Shown here in pieces: positions 25,699 to 34,987 of a stretch of 64,000 nucleotides of DNA. This stretch comes from Lujinxingia litoralis (lineage in GTDB: Bacteria > Myxococcota_A > Bradymonadia > Bradymonadales > Bradymonadaceae), in NCBI RefSeq assembly GCF_003260125.1, contig NZ_QHKO01000010.1:105436-169435 (forward strand). Direction: 5' to 3'. The notes under the pieces were generated by a model. It was not told where the DNA came from and searched no databases. It saw only the letters and a list, made by a program, of their open reading frames with translations. The translations under genes and the position numbers were made by a program. Positions within the stretch are counted from its first letter, which is position 1; each line of letters opens with the position of its first letter.

Positions 25699-27018
25699 TT
25701 GGATCCTTCCCCCGTACTCGATTTTGGGATGGTGCGCGCCGTGGCCATCAGCCTGGCGCTGGGCGGCATCATCGGCCTGGAGCGCCAGAGCCACCGCGAA
25801 CCCGAGAGCCCGCTGGGCAGCGTCGGCGTGCGCACCTTTGCGCTCTCCTCGCTGCTGGGCACCGTGTCGGTAATCGCCCAGGGCACCCTACCCGGTCTTC
25901 CCTATGTGGTGGGGCTTGGCTACTTCGCGCTCCTGGTCGCCTTTTTCTGGCACGAACGCCGCGCCACCGAACATGAAGTGGGCATCACCACCCAGATCTC
26001 GGCGATGGTGGTCTTTGTGCTCGGCGTGCTCGTGCCCTCGGTGCCCATGGTCGCGGCATCCATCGCCGTGATCGTGGCGATTGTGCTCTCACTGAAACGC
26101 CACACCACCACCTTTGTAGGCCTGCTGACGCCGGCTGAGATCGTGTCGACGATGAAGTTTTTACTCGTCACGGTAGTGCTCTTGCCGCTCTTACCCGACG
26201 CGTTCATCGATCCCTGGGGCATCTACAACCCCCGGGAGATCTGGCTGCTGGTGGTGCTGATCAGCGGCATTAGCTTTCTGGGCTACTTTGCGATCCGCTT
26301 TCTGGGCACCAGTCGCGGCCTGGTGCTTACCGGAGTGCTCGGGGGGATGGCGTCGAGCACCGCCGTGGCGCTGGCCATGTCCCGCCAGGTCCACCAACGC
26401 CCCGAATCGCGCACCGTGCTGCTCTCGGCGGCCTTTGCGATCATGTTGGCCAACGCCTTTATGTTTGCGCGGGTCACCGTCGCGGTGGCCGTGGTCAACC
26501 TGGAGCTCGTCAAGACGCTGTGGCTGCCCTTTATGCTCATGGCCATTCCCGGGTCCGTGGTGGCCGGACTCCTGTGGGTCACCCTGGTCAGCCATGTGCG
26601 CGACCGCCCCGATGGTCGGGAAGAGCCGCCGGCGCTCGACGAGGGCACCTCGCTGGAGATTCGCAACCCCTTTGAGCTGGTTCCGGCACTGAAGTTCGCC
26701 CTCTTACTGGTGCTGATCATCGGGGTGGCCAAAGGGCTTCAGCAGGTCTACGGCTCGCAGGTCATCTACCTGACCGCGATCTTCGGCGGCCTGGCCGAAA
26801 CCAACGCCATCAGTCTGGCGGTGGCGCGCATGGCCGGTAGTGGCGAACTCAGCGCCCCGGTGGCCACCCAGGCGATTGTGATCGCGATCCTGACCAACAG
26901 CCTGGTCAAGGCCGGCATGAGCGCCTTTATCGGCTCCCGACGCCTGGGAGCCTACGTGGCCCTGGGTCTGGCGCCGATCCTGGCGGTCGGACTCCTCGCA
27001 GCGTTTCTCTTGCTCTAG
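25699..27018 (+). CDS. MgtC/SapB-DUF4010 membrane protein
   Basis: The 439-residue protein has 11-13 hydrophobic segments. The N-terminal third is MgtC/SapB-like (ALGGIIGLERQSH, SVGVRTFALSSLLG), and the C-terminal two-thirds match DUF4010 (GGMASSTAVALAMSRQ, AIFGGLAETNAISLAVARMA). Relatives are annotated as Mg2+-related membrane proteins without proven transport. The TTG start at 25699 is 3 nt after the preceding stop. An ATG at 25729 is an alternative, as neither has a strong ribosome site. Its stop shares the CTAG at 27015-27018 with the stop of the opposite gene. Confidence 0.85.
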   Translation: MDPSPVLDFGMVRAVAISLALGGIIGLERQSHREPESPLGSVGVRTFALSSLLGTVSVIAQGTLPGLPYVVGLGYFALLVAFFWHERRATEHEVGITTQISAMVVFVLGVLVPSVPMVAASIAVIVAIVLSLKRHTTTFVGLLTPAEIVSTMKFLLVTVVLLPLLPDAFIDPWGIYNPREIWLLVVLISGISFLGYFAIRFLGTSRGLVLTGVLGGMASSTAVALAMSRQVHQRPESRTVLLSAAFAIMLANAFMFARVTVAVAVVNLELVKTLWLPFMLMAIPGSVVAGLLWVTLVSHVRDRPDGREEPPALDEGTSLEIRNPFELVPALKFALLLVLIIGVAKGLQQVYGSQVIYLTAIFGGLAETNAISLAVARMAGSGELSAPVATQAIVIAILTNSLVKAGMSAFIGSRRLGAYVALGLAPILAVGLLAAFLLL

Positions 27019-28424
27019 GGCCCGAGTTCTTGCTGCTGGCGCGCCGCCTCGACCATGACCTCATAGAGCTCCTCGCCCCCGATATTACGCACCTGGGCCA
27101 CGCGCTCCGCGATGGCCTCGGAGGCCGCCACTTGCCGCTCCAGCTCGTCGGCCGGAGGCAGGCCCACCAGGCGAGTGCCGTTGATGAAGATCGTGGGCGT
27201 GCCGACCACATGGAGCTCCGCGGCCAGACGCTGATCGCGTTCGACCTGCGCCCGACTGGTCTCGGAGTTGATCGTCTCCGGATCGACTCCCAGGGTCGCA
27301 CCGATCTCCTCCACCACAGCGGCCCCCTGAGCCCCGCCGACCTCCAACGCCGCGACCTTTTCGGCCAGCGCCAGACCGAACTCCCAGCCGACTTCAGGCG
27401 CCCGGGCCGCCGCCGCAGCCCAGGCGCGATGGGCATAGGCCAGCACCTCCTCCTCCTGATGAGGCAGGTGATAGGTGACCACACGCACCCGCCCCTCATG
27501 CACCTGGGCCAGCGTAGCAAGTCGTTTGAGAAGTTCGGCGCTGGGCGCCGAGCCCAGGCTATGAAAATGCGTGATGGTGACCAGCGCATCCCCGGCCGGA
27601 CCGCTCTCGGGGCGCCTCGGCTGATGCGCAGGCACGTACGCCACCGCCTTCGCGCTCGGTGAAGGCTGTCGGGCAGCCTGGGAGCGTGGCAGAAGCGCCC
27701 GGACGCTATGGGCGTAGACCTCCTCACGCTTCATCTCGCCATCTTCTACCGCCCCGCTGGTAGCGGCCCACAGATCGTAGCTTGCGCGGTGGTACACTTC
27801 GGCCGCCTGGGCACCTCGAATCAGACCACCGTTGGCAAAGACTACCGGCACCGACGCCACCCCGAGCTGGTCGGCCAGCGCCAGGTCACGCGCCAGGCGC
27901 GCCGCGACTTCCGGGCTATCGAGGTCGCGCTCAAAGCGCTCCACATCCAGACCTAGTTCGGTCGCGATTGCCCGGACCTCGGAGCTCGGATCGCCCTCTC
28001 GCAGCTCCGCCGCGCGATCGTAGAGCGCGTCGTGCATCTGCCAGAACTTCCCCTGATTGGCGGCTGCTTCACTGGCGCGGGCCAAAAACTCGGCGTTGGG
28101 ATGGGAGGGCAGCGGAAGATGCTTATACACCAGCCGCACGCGTCCCCGGGGCTGATCCTCAAGGACGCGATCCAGAGTCGCCGCCAGGCGCCCACAAAAG
28201 GGGCACTGGAAATCGCCGAACACCACCAAGGTGACCCAGGCATCAGCGGCCCCTCGCGTGGGGCTCTCCCCTACCGGTAAAAGCTCGCTGTCCACCAGCA
28301 CATGAGTCGGCGCCTCGGCCACCACCTCATCCTGGACCGAGCCCCCGGCGCAGCCTCCCGACACCACGAGCGCTGCCGCCAACGCCGCCCACCATCCCAT
28401 CGCTCGCTTCATCTTTGGCCTCAT
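27015..28424 (-). CDS. Lipoprotein with two DsbA-like domains, second one without cysteines
   Basis: The 469-residue protein has a lipobox (LVVSGGC) and two tandem thioredoxin_4/DsbA-type domains. Domain 1 (about 45-260) has an intact active site FQCPFC (C74/C77). Domain 2 (about 285-455) has no cysteines where the CxxC should be (HFHSLGSAPS) but keeps the cis-proline loop VGTPTIFING. So one redox site and one probable binding-only fold face the periplasm. Its ATG overlaps the preceding gene's stop as ATGA, so it is co-translated with the next paralogue. AGGAG lies about 10 nt before the start. Confidence 0.88.
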   Translation of the reverse strand: MRPKMKRAMGWWAALAAALVVSGGCAGGSVQDEVVAEAPTHVLVDSELLPVGESPTRGAADAWVTLVVFGDFQCPFCGRLAATLDRVLEDQPRGRVRLVYKHLPLPSHPNAEFLARASEAAANQGKFWQMHDALYDRAAELREGDPSSEVRAIATELGLDVERFERDLDSPEVAARLARDLALADQLGVASVPVVFANGGLIRGAQAAEVYHRASYDLWAATSGAVEDGEMKREEVYAHSVRALLPRSQAARQPSPSAKAVAYVPAHQPRRPESGPAGDALVTITHFHSLGSAPSAELLKRLATLAQVHEGRVRVVTYHLPHQEEEVLAYAHRAWAAAAARAPEVGWEFGLALAEKVAALEVGGAQGAAVVEEIGATLGVDPETINSETSRAQVERDQRLAAELHVVGTPTIFINGTRLVGLPPADELERQVAASEAIAERVAQVRNIGGEELYEVMVEAARQQQELGP

Positions 28425-29854
28425 GGTGCGTTCTGCTCCTGCGCCTGCTCCACGGCTCGCAGGTAAAGCTCCTCACCGGTGAGCTCGGGCTCGGCCTGGC
28501 GAAGCTCTTGTGCCTGCTCGATCTGGTGGTCAATGAGAGCCTTGAATTGCTCATAGGGCCGCGCTCCCGCCAGAAAGACACCGTTAACAAAGAACGCCGG
28601 CGTTCCCCTGACCCCCAGGGTCATCCCTTCGCGCAAGTCGCGCGCAACCCGCGCGGCCGCCTCCGGACTGGCCAGCGCGGCGCTGAACGCGTCCATATCC
28701 AGGCCGAGTTCCTGCGCGAGTACGTCGATGAGTTCCGGGCTCAGCTCACGCTGGCGCGCATAGATGGCGTCGCGCATCTCCCAGCCCTGGTTCTGCTCCG
28801 AGGCCGCCACGACAGCCCGGGCTGCAAGCTCACTATGCTCCTGAAAATTCAGGGGAAAATGTTTATAGACCACCCGCAGCGTCTCGCCATACTCTTCCTT
28901 AAGTCGCGTCAGCGTCGGGACCACTCGGGCGCAGAAGGGACACTGCAAGCTGGAAAACTCCACCAGCGTGACCAGGTACGCCTCACCGTGCTGGTGAATC
29001 AGCTCATCGCCCTGCACAGGCACGTAGGTGATCTGCGGCGCCTGCTGACGCTCGGCCTCGGCGCGGCGGCGAGCCTCCTCCTCCTGCTGTTGACGAGCCT
29101 GCACCTGGGCCAGTTCCACCGAGCGAGCGTAGCGCTCAGAACTCGCCACGCCCTGCTCCTTGAGCGTCGCATCGCGGGCCAGTGCCCGGGCGACGGCATC
29201 TTCAAAGACCTCCAAGGGCTGAGCCCCGAGCACGGGCTCGCCGTTGATCAGAAAGGTCGGGGTGCCGGAGATCCCCAGCTTCTGAGCGAGCGCGACATCT
29301 CGGGCGATCCGTACGTCGAGCTCGTCACCGGCACCGAGAGCCTCGGCGAACTCGCCTTCATCCAGCCCGATGCGCCCGGCGAGCTCACGCCCGGTGCTCT
29401 CCGCCCCGCGCTCAGCCAGAGTGCGCTGGCTGGCGTAGAGGCTCTCGACCATGGGCCAGAACGCCTCCTGACGCGCGGCCGCTTCGGCGACTCGAGCAGC
29501 CGGATGCGCCTGCGGTTGAAACTCCAGCGGCAGGTGCTTGTAAACGAGCTGGACCTGGCCCGGGTAGCGCTCCAGAAGCTCGGCCGTGGTCTGACGCGCC
29601 CGCGCCGAGAAGGGGCATTGCAGACTGGAAAACTCCACGATCACCACCGGCGCATCGGCCTGCCCCTGGCGAGGGCTGTCGCCCAGGGGCACCAGCTCGC
29701 TCTCCACCCACTGCGGCGCGAGTTCCGCCGGTGTCTGGACGTCCCGGGGGCCAGAGGCGCAGCCGGCGGCCAGCGTCAGCGCCAGCAGCCCGCCACAGAA
29801 CACGCTGGCAAACATCGAGGGTTGATTCGGAGGGGCAAGGGGGAAACGTCGCAT
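28421..29854 (-). CDS. Lipoprotein with two DsbA-like domains, first with CPFS site
   Basis: The 477-residue lipoprotein (lipobox LAAGC) has two DsbA/thioredoxin_4 domains. In domain 1 the active site reads LQCPFS (C80, S83), having lost the resolving cysteine. In domain 2 it is LQCPFC (C305, C308), intact. A charged coiled linker (QQEEEARRRAEAERQQ) joins them. The single-Cys domain can form mixed disulfides but cannot resolve them alone, like a trap or an isomerase-like module, which is inference. Both cis-Pro loops (SGTPTFLING, RGTPAFFVNG) are retained. It overlaps the downstream gene by ATGA. Confidence 0.9.
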   Translation of the reverse strand: MRRFPLAPPNQPSMFASVFCGGLLALTLAAGCASGPRDVQTPAELAPQWVESELVPLGDSPRQGQADAPVVIVEFSSLQCPFSARARQTTAELLERYPGQVQLVYKHLPLEFQPQAHPAARVAEAAARQEAFWPMVESLYASQRTLAERGAESTGRELAGRIGLDEGEFAEALGAGDELDVRIARDVALAQKLGISGTPTFLINGEPVLGAQPLEVFEDAVARALARDATLKEQGVASSERYARSVELAQVQARQQQEEEARRRAEAERQQAPQITYVPVQGDELIHQHGEAYLVTLVEFSSLQCPFCARVVPTLTRLKEEYGETLRVVYKHFPLNFQEHSELAARAVVAASEQNQGWEMRDAIYARQRELSPELIDVLAQELGLDMDAFSAALASPEAAARVARDLREGMTLGVRGTPAFFVNGVFLAGARPYEQFKALIDHQIEQAQELRQAEPELTGEELYLRAVEQAQEQNAP

Positions 29855-29942
29855 CGCTTTCTCGTCGGTCAGATCACGTCACCAGGGGGCCAGGCCTTGT
29901 TAGCATGGGGAGAGCTTGCCGCCAAAAGACATCCCTGCACAC

Positions 29943-29980
29943 AAAAAAGCGCCCCCTCCGCAAAGAGGGGGCGCTTTTTA
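29943..29980 (-). terminator. Terminator after the triple-DsbA gene
   Basis: A long GC stem with loop CGCAAA is flanked by A's and T's (29943-29980), so it works on either strand. It separates the triple-domain gene from the two-domain pair, which likely has its own promoter in 29855-29942. Confidence 0.85.
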
Positions 29981-30020
29981 GAAGGGACGTGTGGCCAGGC
30001 TCACACCGGGCCGTTCACGC

Positions 30021-32018
30021 TTAGCCTTCGAGCTCGGCATCGATCAGCTCTTTGAACTTCTCAAAGGGCTGAGCGCCCACCACGCGGGTGCCGTTGATGA
30101 AGAAGGCCGGGGTGCCGGAGACACCGACGGACTGACCTTCTTTCTGCTCGGCTTTGACCTGCTCGGCGATGGCCGGATCTTCGAAGTCGGCCTTGAACTT
30201 GGTCATGTTCAGACCCAGCTCACCGGCCAGGCGCTCCCAGATGCCTTCGTCGCGGAAGCTGCGCTGGTTTTCGTAGAGCAGGTGGTACATCTCCCAGAAC
30301 TTGCCCTGCTTACCGGCGGCAAGCGCGGCACGGGCGGCCGGCTCACTCTGCGCCTGGAAGCCCAGCGGGAAGTTCTTGTACACCACGCGCACCTTGTCGC
30401 CGTACTCTTCCTTGACGCGATCCAGGGTCTCGGCGCCACGGGCGCAGAAGGGGCACTGGAAGCTGGAGAATTCATAGATGGTCACAGGCGCGTTGGCCGG
30501 ACCAAAGGTGTGCGAGTTGCCCACGGAGAGCGCGTCGGTGTCGATCTTGGGTGCCGGAGCCGCCGGGCGCGCCGGAGCTGCCGGAGCCGCCGCCACGTTT
30601 TCTTTGTTGTGCTCAACCACGGCCTCGTAGAGGGCGTCGCCCGAGAGGTTGCGGTCGGCCTTGATCTTCTTGGCGATCGCGATCTGCTTCTTGACGTGAT
30701 CTTCGAAGACGGCCAGGGGCTGCGCGCCTACGACCTTGATGCCGTTGACCAGGAAGCCCGGGGTGCCGCGGATGCCGGCCGACTGGCCGTCGCGCTGGGC
30801 CTGCTTGACGATTTCGGCGGTCTCAGGAGCTGCGTAGTCCGCCTTGAACTTGGTCATGTTCAGGCCGATCTGCTGGGCGAGTTCCTCGAACTTCGCGTCG
30901 CCAAGCTGACGCTGATTTTCGTAAAGCAGGTCGTACATTTCCCAGAACTTGCCCTGGTTGCCAGCAGCAATCGAGGCGCGGGCGGCCGGCTCGCTCTGAG
31001 CCTGGAAGCCCAGCGGGAAGTGCTTAAAGACCACGCGAACTTCGTTGGGGTACTTCGCAACGAGTTCCTTGATGGTGGCCGAACCACGCGAGCAGAAGGG
31101 GCACTGGAAGCTGGAGAATTCCATGATGGTCACGAGCGCTTTGTCAGCGCTGGCGCCCTTGCTGTAGTCGGCGTCACGCACCGGAACCATGTGAACTTCG
31201 GTGGCCGGCTCGGCCTTCGGCTCCGAAGGCGTGGGCGCCGGAGCCTTCTTGAAGTTCTTGTCGACCATCGCCGCGTAGATGCCGTCGCGGCTGGTGCCGG
31301 CGGCCAGAAGCTCTTCGACTTCGCCGAGCTGCTTCTTGACGACCTCTTCGAACTTGGCCAGGGGCTGCGCACCGTTGACCACTTCGCCGTTAACGAAGAA
31401 GTGCGGGGTGCCGCGCACGCCCAGGCTCTCGCCGAGCTTCTGGTCCGCTTCAATGGTGGCCACGATGGCCGGATCATCGTAGTCAGCCTTGAACTTCTCG
31501 ACGTCCAGACCCAGCTCCGCAGCGAACTCCGCGCCGAGCTCCTTCATGTCGCTACCGCGGTAGCGCTGAAGGTTTTCAAACATCTTGGACTTCATTTCCC
31601 AGAACTTGCCCTGACGCCCGGCGGCCATCACCACGCGGGCACCATCCTTGGCCTGAGCCTGGAAGGAGAGCGGGAAGTTCTTGAACACCAGACGCACGTC
31701 GTTGGGGTACTTTTCGGCCAGCTCCATCAGCGTGCCGCCAGCGCGACCGCAGAAGGGGCACTGCATGCTGGTGAATTCCACGATCGTGACCGGCGCATCG
31801 GCCGGTCCGTAGGTGTAGCTATCGCCCACCGGGATCTTGGTGCTGTCCTTGCCGGCCAGACCAGAAGGCGCGGCGGATCCGGCCTCCGTAGGCGCGGTGC
31901 CGGCGTTGGGGGAGACATTATTCTTACCGATGAAAAAGCCCAGCCCGACGCAAATGATCGCGACGGCGATGAGCACGAGCGCGGTACTGCCGCTGCTCTG
32001 TTGCGATTGTCCTGCCAT
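30021..32018 (-). CDS. Membrane-anchored protein with three tandem DsbA-like domains
   Basis: The ATG at 32018 with AGGAGAACACTC upstream gives 665 residues; the open frame continues upstream without support. An N-terminal signal-anchor helix (TALVLIAVAIICVGLGFFIG) is followed by three repeated thioredoxin_4/DsbA domains of about 215 residues each. Each has an intact CPFC (C87/C90, C306/C309, C522/C525) and a cis-Pro loop (RGTPHFFVNG, RGTPGFLVNG, SGTPAFFING). P/A/E-rich linkers separate them. Three active sites on one anchored chain would be a high-capacity periplasmic thiol oxidoreductase. The codon pattern is more biased than in its neighbours, hinting at high expression. Confidence 0.93.
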   Translation of the reverse strand: MAGQSQQSSGSTALVLIAVAIICVGLGFFIGKNNVSPNAGTAPTEAGSAAPSGLAGKDSTKIPVGDSYTYGPADAPVTIVEFTSMQCPFCGRAGGTLMELAEKYPNDVRLVFKNFPLSFQAQAKDGARVVMAAGRQGKFWEMKSKMFENLQRYRGSDMKELGAEFAAELGLDVEKFKADYDDPAIVATIEADQKLGESLGVRGTPHFFVNGEVVNGAQPLAKFEEVVKKQLGEVEELLAAGTSRDGIYAAMVDKNFKKAPAPTPSEPKAEPATEVHMVPVRDADYSKGASADKALVTIMEFSSFQCPFCSRGSATIKELVAKYPNEVRVVFKHFPLGFQAQSEPAARASIAAGNQGKFWEMYDLLYENQRQLGDAKFEELAQQIGLNMTKFKADYAAPETAEIVKQAQRDGQSAGIRGTPGFLVNGIKVVGAQPLAVFEDHVKKQIAIAKKIKADRNLSGDALYEAVVEHNKENVAAAPAAPARPAAPAPKIDTDALSVGNSHTFGPANAPVTIYEFSSFQCPFCARGAETLDRVKEEYGDKVRVVYKNFPLGFQAQSEPAARAALAAGKQGKFWEMYHLLYENQRSFRDEGIWERLAGELGLNMTKFKADFEDPAIAEQVKAEQKEGQSVGVSGTPAFFINGTRVVGAQPFEKFKELIDAELEG

Positions 32019-32230
32019 GAGTGTTCTCCTGACGTTCAGGTGTTTCCGGGAGATGACGCACTTTAACGCGTTCCCCCAACCAATACGGTTGCAGTATAAA
32101 TTTCGGAAGATAAGAGGCCGCCAGACGGCCGCAGCATTCGCGAGCGCAGGTTGTGACACAGCACACGCGCAGGCTCAAGCCTCAAACGCACCCGCGTCGA
32201 GGTCTTCAGGCCCTGGAACTGCGGAGCGGC

Positions 32231-33013
32231 TCAGCCCTGCCGGGGCGGCATCTCCAGGAGCCGGGCGTGCTCTAAAGAGGGCCCCACACGCAGGCGTTCC
32301 AAAGCGAGTTGAGCCGGCGGCGAGTTGAGTTCGGGATACGCAGGGGCGTCCAACGCCACCGGCGAGACCGGCACCACCAGACTCAAGAGCGATGCGCCGG
32401 GCAGCGCCGGCGGCAGGCTGCGGCAGAGTTCGCTGTATTCATGACAGGTCAGCGGGCTCTCCGGCTGGCGAGTGCTCCGCTCGATCGAGTCGATCAACGC
32501 GGCCTGCCAGGGACGCGCTGCCAACGCGTGGGGCGCGCGCTCATGTTGGGCGATGTGCCCGAAGCTCTGATTATGCAGCTCCGACACTTTGCCCAGGAGC
32601 GTATTGGCAGCCTCTTCGGCCTGATAGCGCGCCAGCAAATCGGGAAGCGTGGAGATGGGCTCCGGGGTACCCTCAAAGCAGATATTGTACTCCGGATTGG
32701 TCGGATCGATGACCGAGGTCTCCTCACAGGGGGTAGCCTCGGGCTTTGCCGCCCGCTCTCGCTGCAGAGCTTGAGGATCAGCCGGGGTGAGAGGCCCGTA
32801 GCTCCAGGTCATCATCAACTCGACCACGTCTTCCGCCGCCGGGACGGCGCCGCGATCCAGCCCGCCCAGCTCAAACCCACCGGTGCAGGTGGGCTGATAA
32901 GCCTCCATCGCCGTCAGGCTCGCCGGAGCGACCAACGCCACGCAGAGCAACGCACAGAGCGACCACCACAGGTGGTGCAGCGTGCGTGCAAAGTCGGGCG
33001 ATGAATATCTCAT
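32231..33013 (-). CDS. Hypothetical exported protein
   Basis: A start at 33013 gives 260 residues beginning MRYSSPDFARTL and a signal-type hydrophobic stretch (WWSLCALLCVALVAPASLTA) with a plausible AxA cleavage site. The mature part has several scattered cysteines (TCTGGFE, CEETS, ICFEG, TCHEYSELCRSL) that could form disulfides. No domain is recognised. It lies upstream of the tandem-DsbA genes on the same strand, 212 nt before the triple-domain gene, so a folding-client relationship is conceivable but unproven. Confidence 0.65.
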   Translation of the reverse strand: MRYSSPDFARTLHHLWWSLCALLCVALVAPASLTAMEAYQPTCTGGFELGGLDRGAVPAAEDVVELMMTWSYGPLTPADPQALQRERAAKPEATPCEETSVIDPTNPEYNICFEGTPEPISTLPDLLARYQAEEAANTLLGKVSELHNQSFGHIAQHERAPHALAARPWQAALIDSIERSTRQPESPLTCHEYSELCRSLPPALPGASLLSLVVPVSPVALDAPAYPELNSPPAQLALERLRVGPSLEHARLLEMPPRQG

Positions 33014-33144
33014 AGGCGGTAGCGGAACCGGGGGATCTGCCTGAACGTAGCGGCATGGGCTGACGAGCCAAATGCGAACCCTAAGGAAGTCCTGGCCGAC
33101 ACGCAAGCGCTTCGCCAGCAAAGGGGCCCGAGCACACCGGGAAA

Positions 33145-34326
33145 ATGCCTCGCCCTGGGGTGGCTATTCCCTGCGCCGGACTCCCCCTCCCTGCTTGGAA
33201 AATGACCGGGTTTCGGTGTATCCCTTCGCCAGCCCCCGCCCTCCACGGTCGTTCTGTGAGGCCCGCTCTGAGCGCTACAGCCCCCCCTCGTCTTGATTCT
33301 CCCCTGACCACAGCCCTGATTGGCTGCGGCCAGGTGGCCCGCAAGCACGCGCACGCGTTGCGCTGGCACCAAGAGCGCCTTGAGGTGGCCGGCGTGGTCG
33401 ATCCTCATCTTGAGCGGAGCCAGGCGCTGGCCGACCAGCTCAAGGCCCGGGCCTTCCCCACGCTCGATGCTCTCTTCGAGGCTTGCAGCCCGGAGCTGGT
33501 CACGATCGCCTCTCCCACCGGATTGCACAGCGCTCACGCCGTCGCGGCCGCCCGCGCCGGAGCCCATGTGCTGCTGGAAAAGCCCTTGAGCACCTCGCTG
33601 GAAGATGCGCGCCAGATGCTCAAAGCGCTTCGCCTGGCCGATCGTCAGCTCTTTGTGATCAAGCAGCTCCGCCATCACCCCCTCTTTCTGGCGCTGCGAG
33701 ACGCCGTGAAGCGCGGACGCTTCGGGCGCATCTATACGGTGGGGTTGCAGGTCTTCTGGAACCGCTCCCAGAGCTACTACGATTCGGCCGACTGGCGCGG
33801 CACCCGCGCGCTCGATGGGGGTGCGCTGATGAATCAGGCCAGCCATTATGTGGATCTGCTGACCTGGCTCTTCGATACCCCGGCGGATGTCTTTGCGCGC
33901 GGCGCCGCGCTGGGCCGCGCCATCGAGGTGGAAGACACCGCGCTGCTCACGTTGCGCTGGCCCGAAGGCATGCTGGGAACCATGCACGTCACCATGCTGA
34001 CCTACCCGCAAAACCTGACCACCAGCCTCACGATCATCGGGGAGCGCGGCACGGTACGCCTGAGCGGCCGCCTCTGCGACACCGTCGAGGCCTGGGACTT
34101 TGAGCGCCCCGAAGCTCAGGATAAAAAGGTGCCAGAGATGGCTACTTCGGTGGGCGAGGTCCTGGCCCGGGGACATGCCCTGGTCCTCGGCGCGGTGCTC
34201 GATCACCTGGGCGGGCATCCGAATGCGCCGATTGTATCGGGCGAAGAAGGGCTGCGTTCGTTGGCGATCATTGAGGCCGCCTACGCCTCGATGCGCACCG
34301 GCCGCCCCGTTAACCTGGAGCACTGA
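33145..34326 (+). CDS. Gfo/Idh/MocA oxidoreductase, WbpB-like
   Basis: The open frame gives 393 residues, but the Rossmann domain begins only near residue 55 (TTALIGCGQVARKHAHAL), so the true start is probably downstream (for example GTG 33256) and is uncertain. The catalytic-type EKPLS motif, the GGALMNQASHYVDLLTWL block and the C-terminal beta-sheet domain fit the UDP-sugar 3-oxidases of the WbpB/WlbA family. These oxidise UDP-GlcNAcA at C3. The next two genes encode WbpD- and WbpE-like enzymes, supporting this role. The stop is 3 nt from the next start. Confidence 0.83.
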   Translation: MPRPGVAIPCAGLPLPAWKMTGFRCIPSPAPALHGRSVRPALSATAPPRLDSPLTTALIGCGQVARKHAHALRWHQERLEVAGVVDPHLERSQALADQLKARAFPTLDALFEACSPELVTIASPTGLHSAHAVAAARAGAHVLLEKPLSTSLEDARQMLKALRLADRQLFVIKQLRHHPLFLALRDAVKRGRFGRIYTVGLQVFWNRSQSYYDSADWRGTRALDGGALMNQASHYVDLLTWLFDTPADVFARGAALGRAIEVEDTALLTLRWPEGMLGTMHVTMLTYPQNLTTSLTIIGERGTVRLSGRLCDTVEAWDFERPEAQDKKVPEMATSVGEVLARGHALVLGAVLDHLGGHPNAPIVSGEEGLRSLAIIEAAYASMRTGRPVNLEH

Positions 34327-34329
34327 GCT

Positions 34330-34917
34330 TTGAGCGACCATCCTCCCCTTGCGCCGGCCTGGGCGCATCCCAGCGCCATCGTGGATGAAGGCGCCGAAAT
34401 CGGCCCGGGAACCCGGATCTGGCATTTTGCCCATGTGTGCGCCGGCGCCCGCATCGGACAACGCTGCTCCCTGGGGCAGAACGTTTACGTGGCTCCCACC
34501 GCGCGCATCGGTGAGGGCGTAAAGATTCAGAACAACGTCTCGGTTTACGACGGGGTGGTGCTGGAGGACGATGTGTTCTGCGGGCCCAGCGTCGTCTTTA
34601 CCAACGTTCGCCATCCTCGCGCGCATGTCTCCAGACGCGATGCCTACCTGCAAACCCACGTGGAACGCGGCGCCACCCTGGGCGCCAACACCACGGTGGT
34701 CTGCGGCGTGCGCGTGGGCGCCTACGCCTTTGTGGGCGCCGGGGCCGTGGTCACCCGCGATGTCGCCCCCTATGCGCTGGTCGTAGGCCAGCCGGCACGC
34801 CAGATCGGCTGGGCCTGCTTCTGCGGGCTCACCCTGCCTCTTCCCTCCCCGCACAGCACCTGCACCGAATGCGGCCGGCGCTACCGGCTGGAGAAGGACG
34901 CGCTGGCCCCCCTTTAA
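34330..34917 (+). CDS. WbpD/WlbB-like sugar N-acetyltransferase
   Basis: The 195-residue enzyme is a left-handed beta-helix made of hexapeptide repeats (about 12-160). The loop VVFTNVRHPRAHVSRRDAY is typical of UDP-3-amino-glucuronate N-acetyltransferases. A C-terminal tail with two Cys pairs (CFCG and CTECG) resembles the zinc-ribbon-like ending seen in this subfamily. The predicted reaction is acetylation of the C3 amine after the aminotransferase step. It uses a TTG start right after the preceding gene, so translation is coupled. The usual order D after B and before E is kept. Confidence 0.88.
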   Translation: MSDHPPLAPAWAHPSAIVDEGAEIGPGTRIWHFAHVCAGARIGQRCSLGQNVYVAPTARIGEGVKIQNNVSVYDGVVLEDDVFCGPSVVFTNVRHPRAHVSRRDAYLQTHVERGATLGANTTVVCGVRVGAYAFVGAGAVVTRDVAPYALVVGQPARQIGWACFCGLTLPLPSPHSTCTECGRRYRLEKDALAPL

Positions 34918-34987
34918 TGCTCTCGTATCACCCTCCGCTCTTCTTTGCGCCCGGCACTCTGCCGCGCAACGCCCCCCCGGAGCTCTC

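Noticed and set aside
29991..32066. 691-codon antisense open frame over the triple-DsbA gene, and a similar one at 28415-30055
   Set aside because: Both mirror the strongly biased codons of the DsbA genes, and their apparent internal repeats only reflect the tandem domains on the other strand.
32019..32230. Possible promoter (TATACT on the minus strand near 32090) for the triple-DsbA gene
   Set aside because: No acceptable -35 hexamer lies 16-18 nt upstream, so it was not listed as a feature.
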